Assembly (NCBI GenBank): GCA_031264865.1
Contig: JAISDJ010000206.1
Span: 1-32,376, forward strand
Length of the DNA stretch: 32,376 nt
Origin: Tannerellaceae bacterium
GTDB taxonomy: Bacteria; Bacteroidota; Bacteroidia; Bacteroidales; Tannerellaceae
Direction: 5' to 3'
Shown here: piece after piece, positions 9,935-18,700 of the stretch
Numbering within the stretch: position 1 is the first letter of the stretch
Layout: each line of letters starts with the position of its first letter
Program-made: the position numbers and the translations under genes
The notes under the pieces: generated by a model
What the model was told of the DNA's origin: nothing
Databases searched by the model: none
What the model saw: the letters and a program-made list of their open reading frames with translations, nothing else

Positions 9935-10677
9935 CTGATTTCTTTTTTCCGGGGATATTTATGAAAGAAGCTCCACCATTTTAATTGTAAAACACCAAAC
10001 AAAGCTTCTCCGAATATGGATGAATTCATCTTGGAAACACCTAATACACGATTTACAAATACAATCGGTACTTCTATCAGTGTAAAACCGTATTTGAATG
10101 CGGTGAATTTCATTTCTATCTGGAAGGCATATCCCTTAAAATGAATCTTATCCAAACCGATCGTTTCAAGTACTTCGCGACGGTAACATACAAAACCGGC
10201 TGTAGTGTCTTGTACCTTCATTCCGGTAACCATCCGTACATAAACAGACGCAAAATACGACATCAATACCCGCCCCAGCGGCCAATTCACCACATTTACG
10301 CCATTTACATATCTTGAACCAATAGCCACATCTGCCCCTTTATCCGTACAGGCAGCGTATAAAGCAAGCAAGTCGTTCGGATTGTGGCTAAAATCGGCGT
10401 CCATTTCAAAGATATAATCATACTTACGTTCGATACACCATTTGAAACCACATATATAAGCTGTGCCCAATCCTTGTTTACCTTCTCTTTCAACAATAAA
10501 AAGACGCTCCGGAAATTCGGTCTGCAAACGCTTTACAATAGCCGCCGTACCGTCGGGAGAGCCATCATCTACAATCAATATATTGAACATTTTAGGTAAC
10601 CCGAATACCGTTCGGATAATATTTTCAATATTTTCTTTCTCGTTATAGGTAGGAATAATTACAATACTATCAGGCAT
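9931..10677 (-). CDS. Polyprenol-phosphate-mannose synthase-like glycosyltransferase (GT2, DPM1 type)
   Basis: A 248-residue GT2-fold enzyme. It shows the N-terminal [12 protein letters not shown], the nucleotide-sugar site [12 protein letters not shown] (residues 33-44), the metal-binding MDAD (92-95) in [17 protein letters not shown], and the DPM1-type tail motif KGYAFQIEM. No C-terminal membrane helices are present, so it resembles the single-domain DPM1 form. Family members transfer mannose (sometimes glucose) from a nucleotide sugar to a polyprenyl phosphate at the inner membrane, supplying donors for protein O-glycosylation or envelope glycans. It overlaps pyrC by 4 bases (ATGA) and has its own strong -7 element. 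The exact sugar is not provable from sequence. Confidence 0.88.
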   Translation of the reverse strand: MPDSIVIIPTYNEKENIENIIRTVFGLPKMFNILIVDDGSPDGTAAIVKRLQTEFPERLFIVEREGKQGLGTAYICGFKWCIERKYDYIFEMDADFSHNPNDLLALYAACTDKGADVAIGSRYVNGVNVVNWPLGRVLMSYFASVYVRMVTGMKVQDTTAGFVCYRREVLETIGLDKIHFKGYAFQIEMKFTAFKYGFTLIEVPIVFVNRVLGVSKMNSSIFGEALFGVLQLKWWSFFHKYPRKKEIR

Positions 10678-10707
10678 AAAAAACTCTTATTTGTCAGATT
10701 GATAAGG

Positions 10708-10715
10708 CAAAGGTA
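10708..10715 (-). promoter_or_regulatory. -7 promoter element of the glycosyltransferase-pyrC operon
   Basis: Minus-strand TACCTTTG fits TAnnTTTG exactly, with 30 bases between it and the glycosyltransferase ATG (10677). No clear -33 TTTG is visible at the expected distance. It lies in the 84-base gap after the DUF4248 gene, so the operon probably starts here. Confidence 0.5.
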
Positions 10716-10761
10716 GATAATTTAATTGATTTATCAGTAGTCTGAGTAGTTATTAAAGTAG

Positions 10762-10992
10762 TCAAAGCAACCATGTTTCAGGGTCGCCAAGGTGATCAAA
10801 CAAGATGGCTATTTGCAGTGGGCTATATATACGTTGTCGGTGCATGTAGCCGGCTTTGAGCAGTTCGGCGTATAGTTCTTCGTCTCTCAGAATCCGGCGG
10901 CTTAATTGGCGCGAAGCCGATTCCGGTAATATATCGGGAAAATAGAGCAGAGCTAGCTCCTGATGTGTGTAAATTGTTTTTTTATTTTTCAT
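10762..10992 (-). CDS. DUF4248 family small protein
   Basis: A 76-residue protein with the features I associate with PF14053 (DUF4248): ELALLYFPD near the N terminus, a central LSRRILRDEELYAELLKAGY and a C-terminal FTP/YSPLQI...LFDHLGDP-like end (here IYSPLQIAILFDHLGDPETW). The family is small, common in Bacteroidales, of unknown function; the helical layout suggests a DNA- or protein-binding role, but that is a guess. Start is the ATG at 10992, directly after an AT-rich leader. It is monocistronic or follows the tiny frame at 11079-11192. None of the companions I associate with it (HU-like protein, amidase) are in view. Confidence 0.75.
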   Translation of the reverse strand: MKNKKTIYTHQELALLYFPDILPESASRQLSRRILRDEELYAELLKAGYMHRQRIYSPLQIAILFDHLGDPETWLL

Positions 10993-11046
10993 ACGCTGTC
11001 TTATTTATGCATTAGAGAATAAATTCTTTATACTCGTGTGAGTGTG

Positions 11047-11069
11047 AAGATTCGTAAGAATCTTTTTTT
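11047..11069 (+). terminator. Short hairpin with GUAA tetraloop and T tract
   Basis: A 7-bp stem (aagattc 11047-11053, gaatctt 11058-11064) closes a GTAA loop (GNRA type) and is followed by Ts to 11069 on the plus strand. It has terminator form for plus-strand transcripts, but no plus-strand gene precedes it. On the minus strand it would be a leader hairpin of the DUF4248 mRNA. AT-rich stem, so only moderately stable. Confidence 0.45.
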
Positions 11070-11078
11070 GTACTCTCA

Positions 11079-11192
11079 TTAGATAGTAGTTTGTATTTCA
11101 CACAAGGTAAGTATTACGAACCTGTTAAACACGGTTTTATCAAAGAAACCACGTTTAACCAACCCTTGTGTTATTTCATCTACTAGTCTCAT
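11079..11192 (-). CDS. Possible 37-residue small protein upstream of DUF4248
   Basis: The ATG at 11190-11192 opens a frame that begins MRLVDEITQGLVKRGFFDKT and ends LCEIQTTI before TAA at 11079-11081. Its composition looks protein-like (amphipathic, charged and hydrophobic alternation) and it starts about 30 bases downstream of a -7 consensus element. However, it coincides with the nested inverted repeat, which could itself be the functional element. No family recognised; may be chance. Confidence 0.3.
   Translation of the reverse strand: MRLVDEITQGLVKRGFFDKTVFNRFVILTLCEIQTTI
11100..11171. repeat. Nested imperfect inverted repeat (72 bases)
   Basis: The outer arms acacaagg (11100-11107) and ccttgtgt (11164-11171) pair over 8 bp. 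Inside, gttaaac (11124-11130) pairs with gtttaac (11153-11159), and after a 2x2 internal mismatch ggttt (11133-11137) pairs with aaacc (11146-11150). As RNA from either strand it would fold into a long stem with internal loops. It lies in the presumed leader of the DUF4248 gene. Confidence 0.55.
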
Positions 11193-11222
11193 TGTAGCCA
11201 TATATATATCATTTTAATAACA

Positions 11223-11230
11223 CAAAGATA
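11223..11230 (-). promoter_or_regulatory. -7 promoter element upstream of DUF4248
   Basis: Minus-strand TATCTTTG fits TAnnTTTG. If used, the transcript starts near 11216 and carries a leader of about 225 bases, including the nested inverted repeat, before the DUF4248 ATG at 10992. No clear -33 element. Confidence 0.35.
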
Positions 11231-11663
11231 ATTGGTTTGTCTGTTATTTCATAATTATTTATGTTAAAAATATACGGTATGCCTTTCTTTTTTTGCCTAT
11301 TATAATTAGATTATGTGTAAAAGTCTATTAATGAAAGTAATATATTGCAGTAGATAAAATAGGGTTATTGTGCCCAGGCTTTTTTAAAAACGGTATGCCC
11401 TTTTGTGAAATAGGTAAGCATGATTTTTTGATTTCTTTTGAAGCATTCTTGCAAAAATAGTCTGTAAGGCAATGATCTTTAGTAACTTCGAAGAAGGTAA
11501 GTTATACTATAATTTATATTTATAGTATTGATTTTTAGCTATAATATAATGAAAAATAGCCAACATGCCATGTTTTCGATTGCGGCTTGATGGTCGGTTA
11601 TAATAATCGGTTTACCTGTTAAATCGGGTGGTTTCCTTATTGCCGGAACTATCACGAAGGATC

Positions 11664-11722
11664 TTCAGCTTTCAGTCTGTTTACAAGTAATTGACTTACT
11701 GAATGTAATCCTGAAAGCTGAA
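11664..11722. repeat. 12-bp inverted repeat downstream of the PUL
   Basis: Arms ttcagctttcag (11664-11675) and ctgaaagctgaa (11711-11722) are perfect and 35 bases apart, 62 bases past the stop of the last PUL gene. There is no T tract after the distal arm on the minus strand, so it is not a standard terminator; it could still be the 3' stem-loop of the PUL mRNA. Confidence 0.5.
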
Positions 11723-11783
11723 AAAAAAATGTTTGCATGAATGTGTTAGTCCCGAACTCAGATTAATTTACTATTTTATTAAC

Positions 11784-14700
11784 CTACAACTTCATCCGGT
11801 ACTTTCCGGCTGGAACCTGTACCGTATAAATGCCGTTTTCCGATGATCCTTGTAGTTTTGTGCCCGGTTGTTCTATTTCAGATAATTCGGGTTGCCTATC
11901 TCCGGAAACAGGTATAGCCAAGATGATTTCTCCGGAAGTAGCCAGTTCGAAAATATCATTACTGCTGCGATTCAATGATGCTTGCACATCCGCATCTTTT
12001 GACGTTATGCTCCACTTTTCCCATGCCAGGAATCGGCCGTTACCAAGGAAAAGACATTCCAATGCACCATTGGTTTCTCCTATTACCGCGTAATTACCTT
12101 TGAACTGCATATTGCGGTATGAGATATCAGGATCATCTGATGCGCTGTTGAAGATGTAATCTGTTCGTGAAGCCGATTGCACTGTGATTCCTACAAAATT
12201 GCCCGTATTGCCAAAGTAATCAACCGACCGAATCGATGATCCTTCCATATAAGTGTAGGGTTGATAAACTGCTACAAACGGACGATTCCATGCTTCGCCT
12301 TTTTGTCTTACAATAAGCGTTGGCAATGATTTTCCGAGTAACTCTTCCGGTGTGGAACCTTTGTCAAAAGCATTGGATTTGGGCGACACAACATCAAAAA
12401 TGGTTCTTCCCGGGTACCCTTTCATCCACATATCTACTACCACATCTTCCTGCTGTTCGAGGCCGATGTGGAATTGAGCCTTGAAATCTTGATCGTAATT
12501 CACGGTTTTCTTGTTTTCGAAATAATTGTAACCGTTCATATCACCTGCCTCAGACGAGAGTTCCTTCGTGGGTAACAATAATAGTTTTTGTCCCGTAGCG
12601 TTTGTCACATCAATATCTCCGCCAATGCTATGGTACAGGTATTCGTGCTTGAGGTCTTTACCGTCATTACGCGCCGAACGGAAAATATCCACTACATAAG
12701 CCGACTTTTCGCCGGTACGGATAATACTGGTGAGGCGATCTTGGTGGGCATCCGTTTTTGGTTCGAGGAAGCCAACCCTTGCAAAACTGACTTTATCGGC
12801 CGGAAGGAGATTTTCTCCATGTGCCGGATAACACGAAAGCAGTTGATAAGGATGGTTGCTCCGCATCATGCCGTAGTCGGATTTACCATCAACAATCACT
12901 GTATTATGCGCCGGAAAGCGGGCATAGTATTCCTGGTTGTCGCGTGTACCGTAGGTTATACCATACGAACTTTCGGGAGCCAACATTAGTCCCTTGCCGT
13001 ACATTTCGAGCGATATGCCATTGGCATGGGCATGGTTTCCGTAGGCGCCCGTTAACGTGAAAGCCATACCGTCTTGCCTGTCGCGACCGTTGCGCTGTAT
13101 TAGCCAACTGACATTGGGCGCATAGTAAGTATCGCAAATAAGATGATCGTAAGTGACTTTCGCCGGAGTAATATCCATGAGTTTATCGACATAGAAGAAC
13201 AACGAGAACATGTCTTTGTTTTCGCTACGGTTGTAGGCGCTGTCGACGATCAATTTAGAGAGCACCTGCGTTAGCCTTTTTTCGTTGTCGGCTTCTTTAT
13301 ATTTACGATACAAAGCGATCAGCATTTCGAATGGTTGTGGGCGTAACGGTACATATCTGGCATCACCGAACGCTGTAACACGACCGTTGGGAAACAGGTA
13401 TTCCACCGTAGCCGGAACCGCCTTTTTTAATATCGGGAATGTGTCGAGAATGTGGTTGTTTTCAGCATTATCGATCAGGCAAATCACATCGAGCATATCT
13501 TTGCAAACACTCATGGAATAGGTTGCCGACTCGGGCCATAAACCGGTTTCGAGATCGAATGATTCGTCAATCATTTCTTTCAGGGCAAATTGCCGTATGG
13601 TAGTGTTGTTAAGAATTTCATTAAGGTAATATTGTTTGCCGCGACCGTCTTTATAAAATGAATTATCATCGAGGGCAAGCGCCAGGTAGGTGACGTGCCG
13701 CGCCTGAAAGATATTCCAGTTGTTGTCAGGCACGCCATACATAATCTGTTGCTCGGCAAAACGTTTGAATACTGTGGCAATCATATCGAAATCGGCGTCT
13801 TTGCGTTTCAAATAGTCGTATATGAAATCGTAACACACAGCCATATCGGGTATCAGATGATCGAGAATTACTTCAAAGGTAGCCAATCCCATCAAATGGC
13901 TGTTACCATAGTCTTCCAGAGCAAACGGTTCGCGACGGTAATTCATTCCTTTCACGTAAGTGAGGAATATGTCGGAAGCAAACACAGCATATTTTTCTTC
14001 ACCGGTGTGCCAATACAGGAAAGCGGCATTGGCTGCCATCTTCATAATACGATCATTCATCGGACCGATCATGCGGCCGGTTTTCGATGGATGTACCCAT
14101 TCCCATGGCCGACCTTCTTTCTTCATGTTTTGCAAATACATACCTTTTTCGTCCATATAAGGCTGTGTATCCTCCAGCGAGGGCATGGCATAGTCGGTAG
14201 CCCCGTCTCGATTGCCGGCAAACTTCACTGTCGGTACCGGTGCACGTCCCGTTCCGTGCGAAAAGGCATTGCCTTTGACGTATACTCGCTCATAGTGTGT
14301 ATCCCAATACATCTGCATGCGTGAGATAATCCATTCCGGTTCGGCAAAGTGTTGATCAACATATGGATCAACATCCGATTTTATTTTTTCGTACGATTGT
14401 TTTGCCCAATCAATCGTTTTCAGTTTATTGGCGAAAACCGATTTCTGGTCATCGGTAATATAAATCCTTGGGTGAAGCGATTCTCTTTTTTTATTCCTTT
14501 TCGGCTTCTCGGCGCTGTACTCTTTCGTCCCATGAAACCATTTGGTTGCTTCACCCACCAACCAAAGATAATAATCGGAACCCAATCCTTGTTCGATTCC
14601 TACAAAGCGTTTTTCTCCGAAAATGGGTAACTTTTCTTCTTCCGCACATTTGAAAATAGCAGTCCCTTCGTCAATCTCATCAAACATGGCCACATAAAGT

Positions 14701-15731
14701 GATGTTGCTCCGGCAGCTTTAGCCTCTGTCACTTGATGCCATAGAAAATCACCTTTCAGACGAGGTATCTCGTTGTACAACGCTGTATCCCGTCTAAGGT
14801 TACCCCAACTGAATCCGGGAAACACCAACGGAACATAATCGACTTTGTTGTCTTGACACCACTTGATATCATCGGATAGTCCTGCTGCCACCGAAGCATA
14901 CGTATCATTGTTGTATCGTCCTACCGCCCAGGGCATCACGATATCAACATTGTTTTTGATCAATGTGTGGAGCAGAGGATTGTTTTCTGTATCACGAGAG
15001 AGTGTCCGCCAGAAGTAAGGAACACCCAGCATGATGGACACTTTAGTGGTTTGCTTGATATTGGTAATGACTTGTTGTACATCGGTTGTCGAATACTTAC
15101 GATTATCGAAACCTACACCCCAGATGGTAAGCAATGGGCGCTTGTTGTGCCGGATATAAGTAGGATTTTGTTTTCTGTCTGTCAAAGAAAACAGGGATTG
15201 CAGTTCTTTCCAGTCATCCTCCAGTACTTTCATATCTTCGGGCAGGCAACCGCTCAAATCATACATTACACCGATAGCACGATCGTACTTGCGGGCAGCA
15301 TTCAATGCGCTTTCCAGCACTTTGTTGAAATGCCTTTTCCCGGCCGGTCTTTTAATTTCGGTCACAAACCGTTGCATGAATACGCCATCGATACCATATT
15401 CTTTCATCCACCGGAAATGTAAGTCGACGCTTTCTTCATCATAAGAACTGAATAGATATGCATCTGATCCATCAGACATTTTGAATGGTGTTATGTATTT
15501 CTTGGTGTATTCAGTCATGTCTGGCCAAAAGTCGATCGATGCATTGTCGCCACGGAAACCGTAATGGTACCAACCACGGTTCGAATTGTCGCCTTCAGCG
15601 GCAAACCAACCTTGGTAGCCAGCCATTACCAAGCCTTTATAAGAGTCGTAATGGGTGTTTTTGATTGTTTGTTGCGCCTGTAATTGTCCAAACAATAAAA
15701 GGCAGACAATAATACACTTAATTCTTTTCAT
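11784..15731 (-). CDS. GH71/GH99-like glycosidase fused to heparinase II/III-like lyase
   Basis: A 1315-residue exported protein (signal peptide MKRIKCIIVCLLLFGQLQAQ). Residues about 28-400 are a GH71/GH99-like (beta/alpha)8 domain of endo-acting alpha-glycanases (GYQGWFAAEGD, WMKEYGIDGVFMQRF, and MFDEIDEGTAIF, whose E352 and E355 have the E-x-x-E spacing of the GH99 catalytic pair). After a basic linker (KPKRNKKRES), residues about 420-860 look like the alpha/alpha toroid of polysaccharide lyases, and about 890-1110 like a heparinase II/III beta-domain (GNHAHANGISLEMYG, FPAHNTVIVDGKSDYG); the rest is a beta-rich tail. No second signal peptide or break lies between the parts. Last gene of the PUL, 34 bases after the GH92-GH31 gene. 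Exact CAZy families and substrates not determinable here. Confidence 0.85.
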   Translation of the reverse strand: MKRIKCIIVCLLLFGQLQAQQTIKNTHYDSYKGLVMAGYQGWFAAEGDNSNRGWYHYGFRGDNASIDFWPDMTEYTKKYITPFKMSDGSDAYLFSSYDEESVDLHFRWMKEYGIDGVFMQRFVTEIKRPAGKRHFNKVLESALNAARKYDRAIGVMYDLSGCLPEDMKVLEDDWKELQSLFSLTDRKQNPTYIRHNKRPLLTIWGVGFDNRKYSTTDVQQVITNIKQTTKVSIMLGVPYFWRTLSRDTENNPLLHTLIKNNVDIVMPWAVGRYNNDTYASVAAGLSDDIKWCQDNKVDYVPLVFPGFSWGNLRRDTALYNEIPRLKGDFLWHQVTEAKAAGATSLYVAMFDEIDEGTAIFKCAEEEKLPIFGEKRFVGIEQGLGSDYYLWLVGEATKWFHGTKEYSAEKPKRNKKRESLHPRIYITDDQKSVFANKLKTIDWAKQSYEKIKSDVDPYVDQHFAEPEWIISRMQMYWDTHYERVYVKGNAFSHGTGRAPVPTVKFAGNRDGATDYAMPSLEDTQPYMDEKGMYLQNMKKEGRPWEWVHPSKTGRMIGPMNDRIMKMAANAAFLYWHTGEEKYAVFASDIFLTYVKGMNYRREPFALEDYGNSHLMGLATFEVILDHLIPDMAVCYDFIYDYLKRKDADFDMIATVFKRFAEQQIMYGVPDNNWNIFQARHVTYLALALDDNSFYKDGRGKQYYLNEILNNTTIRQFALKEMIDESFDLETGLWPESATYSMSVCKDMLDVICLIDNAENNHILDTFPILKKAVPATVEYLFPNGRVTAFGDARYVPLRPQPFEMLIALYRKYKEADNEKRLTQVLSKLIVDSAYNRSENKDMFSLFFYVDKLMDITPAKVTYDHLICDTYYAPNVSWLIQRNGRDRQDGMAFTLTGAYGNHAHANGISLEMYGKGLMLAPESSYGITYGTRDNQEYYARFPAHNTVIVDGKSDYGMMRSNHPYQLLSCYPAHGENLLPADKVSFARVGFLEPKTDAHQDRLTSIIRTGEKSAYVVDIFRSARNDGKDLKHEYLYHSIGGDIDVTNATGQKLLLLPTKELSSEAGDMNGYNYFENKKTVNYDQDFKAQFHIGLEQQEDVVVDMWMKGYPGRTIFDVVSPKSNAFDKGSTPEELLGKSLPTLIVRQKGEAWNRPFVAVYQPYTYMEGSSIRSVDYFGNTGNFVGITVQSASRTDYIFNSASDDPDISYRNMQFKGNYAVIGETNGALECLFLGNGRFLAWEKWSITSKDADVQASLNRSSNDIFELATSGEIILAIPVSGDRQPELSEIEQPGTKLQGSSENGIYTVQVPAGKYRMKL

Positions 15732-15765
15732 TTGGATATTATTATTGGGGATTAATAATGGATCT

Positions 15766-18700
15766 TCAAAATTTGATATGCAATTGTTCTCCTTTATAGA
15801 CTACGTTCACCGACCGGATTTTTTCCGATTCAGGATCAACCGGAATGATTTCCAATTGTTTCCCACCGGCCGGGATAGGGTAATTTCCTTGAATAGTCCC
15901 GATCTCAAGCTCCTTTTTGGCATCATTCCAAACGAATGGGATATAACGATATTTCCCTTTCTTATAGTCGAAAGAGCTGCCGTCGTCTTCATACAGATCG
16001 AAAGCTCCATCGACACCTCTGTAGATGTATATCTTTAAGGGATCTCCGATTTTATTCGCCTTGTCGGAATCGCCATATTGTGGGATGATGGATCCGGCTC
16101 TTACATACAAGGGCATTTTTGAAGGTGGCGCATCAGCTGTTATCGTTTGCCCTCCTTTGTGAAAACGACCACTATGAAAATCAAACCAACTGCCGCCGAC
16201 CGGCAGGTAAACCTCTCTGCTCGTCGAACCGGCTTCGAGTACCGGACATACTAAGAAGGCGGGGCCATACATGAACTGGTCTTTACAGTCCATCACATTT
16301 TCGTCTTCAGGAAAATCAAATGCAAGCAGTCGCATTGGCGTATAGTTTTTGTGCGTTACATCTGCCGTGAGGGTGTAGATATAAGGCATCAACAAATATC
16401 TTAAATTAATATAATCCGTACATATTCTCTGTACTTCTTCGCCGTATGCCCAAAGTTCATTGGGTGCTTTAGTGTCGCCGGGATAGCGGCGGCCGTGGCA
16501 ACGAAAGATGGGGCAGAAAGTACCATACTCGAACCAACGAGTAAATAATTCCCGGTATTCTTCACTTTCAGGGTCTCCTCCTTGATAACCGCCAATATCA
16601 GTTGTCCAGTAAGGGATACCTGTGGATACAAAGTTAAGGCCTGCTGTTATTTGTTTTCGCAGTTCATCAAACGTGGTAGGAATATCTCCCGACCATATTG
16701 TCGCGCCTGTCCTTTGCTGAGCAGCCCATGCACATCGGGTCAGAAGATATGGACGTTCATTGGGATGCAATTTTATCAAGTTAGTATAAAAGTTTTCAGC
16801 ATGCAGCAGCGGATATAAGTTTCTTACCGTTACGGCAGGGCCGGCAAATGTATTGGTAGGAAGAAACGACGCTATCTGATCCGGTTCCGGGCCGTCAAGA
16901 AACCAACCTCCCAGTCCTATTTTCACGAGTGGGAGTATCTGTTGCCAATAAAGATTTCTTGCTTCCGGATTAAAGACGTCATAAATAATTCCATCCAAAG
17001 CCTTAGCTCCATCAAGCAACATACCTTTTGATTCAAATTCTTTGTAGTGTTCCGTTCCCTTTTTGAAGGTAGGCCAAATGGTGATTATGGCTTTTGTTTG
17101 GTATTTCTCCTGCAATGTTTTTAGCATGCCTTGAGGATCGGGAAAAATAGTCTCGTCGAACCGGTGCGAACCGGTCCCGTATTTCTGCCAATAAAAATAA
17201 TCGATAAAGATAGAACTCATCTGTATTTTTTCCTTATCCATTCTTTGGGCAATAGTTAGTATTTCCTCTTGTGTTGCATATTTATTCCGGCTTTGATGAT
17301 AACCCAATGACCAATAAGGAATCATGGGGGCCTCTCCTGTCAACTGACGATAAGAAGCTATCAGACTGTCGATTGTACTTCCGGTAAACAGGTAAAAATC
17401 CAATTTATTTCCGAAATCAGAAGTGAGGCTCATTCCGTTTTTGCTGTCTTCAAAGACAGTTCGAGACGGATTATCCCAAAACAATCCCCAGCCGGAAGTT
17501 GAATATATGACAGGTACTGCGGCCTGTGTATTGAATTGTATCAGTTCACGTTTCTTTCCGCGCAGGTTTAATGCATTATCCCTAAACTGCCCTAAGCCAT
17601 AAAGCGCTTCTTTCGAAGTAATCTTAAATAAGCTGTGGGGTACGATTGAATCGGCTTTTATAGTTTTCCTTTTATTTACAGCATCTTTAAGTAATAGTTT
17701 ATTTTCCGAATTATAAAAGCTAAAATTCCCTGTGAATTTATGTAATACAAACCTGTATTTGCTCGTAATCAATGCTAAATCGTTATCATCTTCTTCTACC
17801 TTAAAATCGATTGCAGGAAATTCATGGATTACAGCATAACTCTTACTGTCGTTTTGTTCCGAAGGTATGAGCTTATAGTGCAAAGCTCCGAAATCATAAG
17901 ACCTCAAATGTAATATGCCTTCGACGGTTTCGACCACAAGTTCTCCGTTTTTTTTCTCCCATGAATTAACATAAATATCCCACGCTGCGATAGAAGGATC
18001 GTCTGTGGTATTTCCTGCGACTGTATTTGTTTGCGGACGGCTTACCGGGTCTTTTCCAAAATTGTAGTTAGGTTTATTGCCCATGCTGATCCGCAATGTA
18101 CCTCCTTGCATAATATCTTCATGCGAGATAAAGCTAAAATCGTGTTTCTTACCGTTCAGTTCTACGCTTTGTATATAGATATTTTCAGAAGTATTATTAA
18201 TGGTTTCTACTGTGAATTGCTTTCCGTTTTCAAGATTAATCGTAGCCTTGTCGAACAACGGACTGCCTAAAACATATTGACCTGATGCGGTGAAAACCGG
18301 ATAGAAGCCTAAGGAAGAAAAAATATACCATGCCGACATCTGGCCACAGTCTTCGTTACCAATAATTCCGTCGGGCCGATCATGGTAAAAATCTTTTATT
18401 ATCCGACGTGTTAAACGTGCTGTCTGCCATTGTTGACCGACATAAGCGAACAGATAAGCAATATGATGGCTTGGCTCGTTGCCATGCGCATACTGGCCGA
18501 TACATCCGGTCAGGTCTATAAGCACGTCGGGATCGCCGACGGAGCTAAGTGTAAAGAAAGTATTCAGCCTGTCTATAAATGCGGTTTCTCCTCCCAATAG
18601 TTCGATGAGGCCTTCCACGTCTTGAGGAACGAGCCACAGGTATTGCCAAGGATTACCTTCTGCATAATCGGTAGCCCACGGACGAACCGACTTGATCGGG

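Larger units (their letters stand above)
10993..11783. other. Long AT-rich intergenic region with several structured elements
   Basis: Between the DUF4248 gene and the end of the PUL there are about 790 bases without a recognised gene. They hold a small hairpin with a T tract (11047-11069), a nested inverted repeat (11100-11171), a 37-codon minus-strand frame (11079-11192), a -7 consensus element (11223-11230) and a 12-bp inverted repeat near the PUL end (11664-11722). The stretch 11231-11660 is AT-rich and shows nothing else I can support. Confidence 0.6.

Noticed and set aside
11595..11613. CGGTTA/CGGTTT pair near the PUL end as another SARP site
   Set aside because: 13-base spacing, only two copies, no -7 element or gene start next to it.
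11535..11650. Short minus-strand frame with protein-like stretch KPIIITDHQAAIEN
   Set aside because: Only about 40 codons, begins without a clear start and resembles no family I know; could be a gene remnant but is not supportable.
13695..14324. 209-codon open frame on the plus strand
   Set aside because: It lies fully antisense inside the GH71/99-heparinase fusion gene, has no recognisable domain, and reads as a shadow of the real frame.
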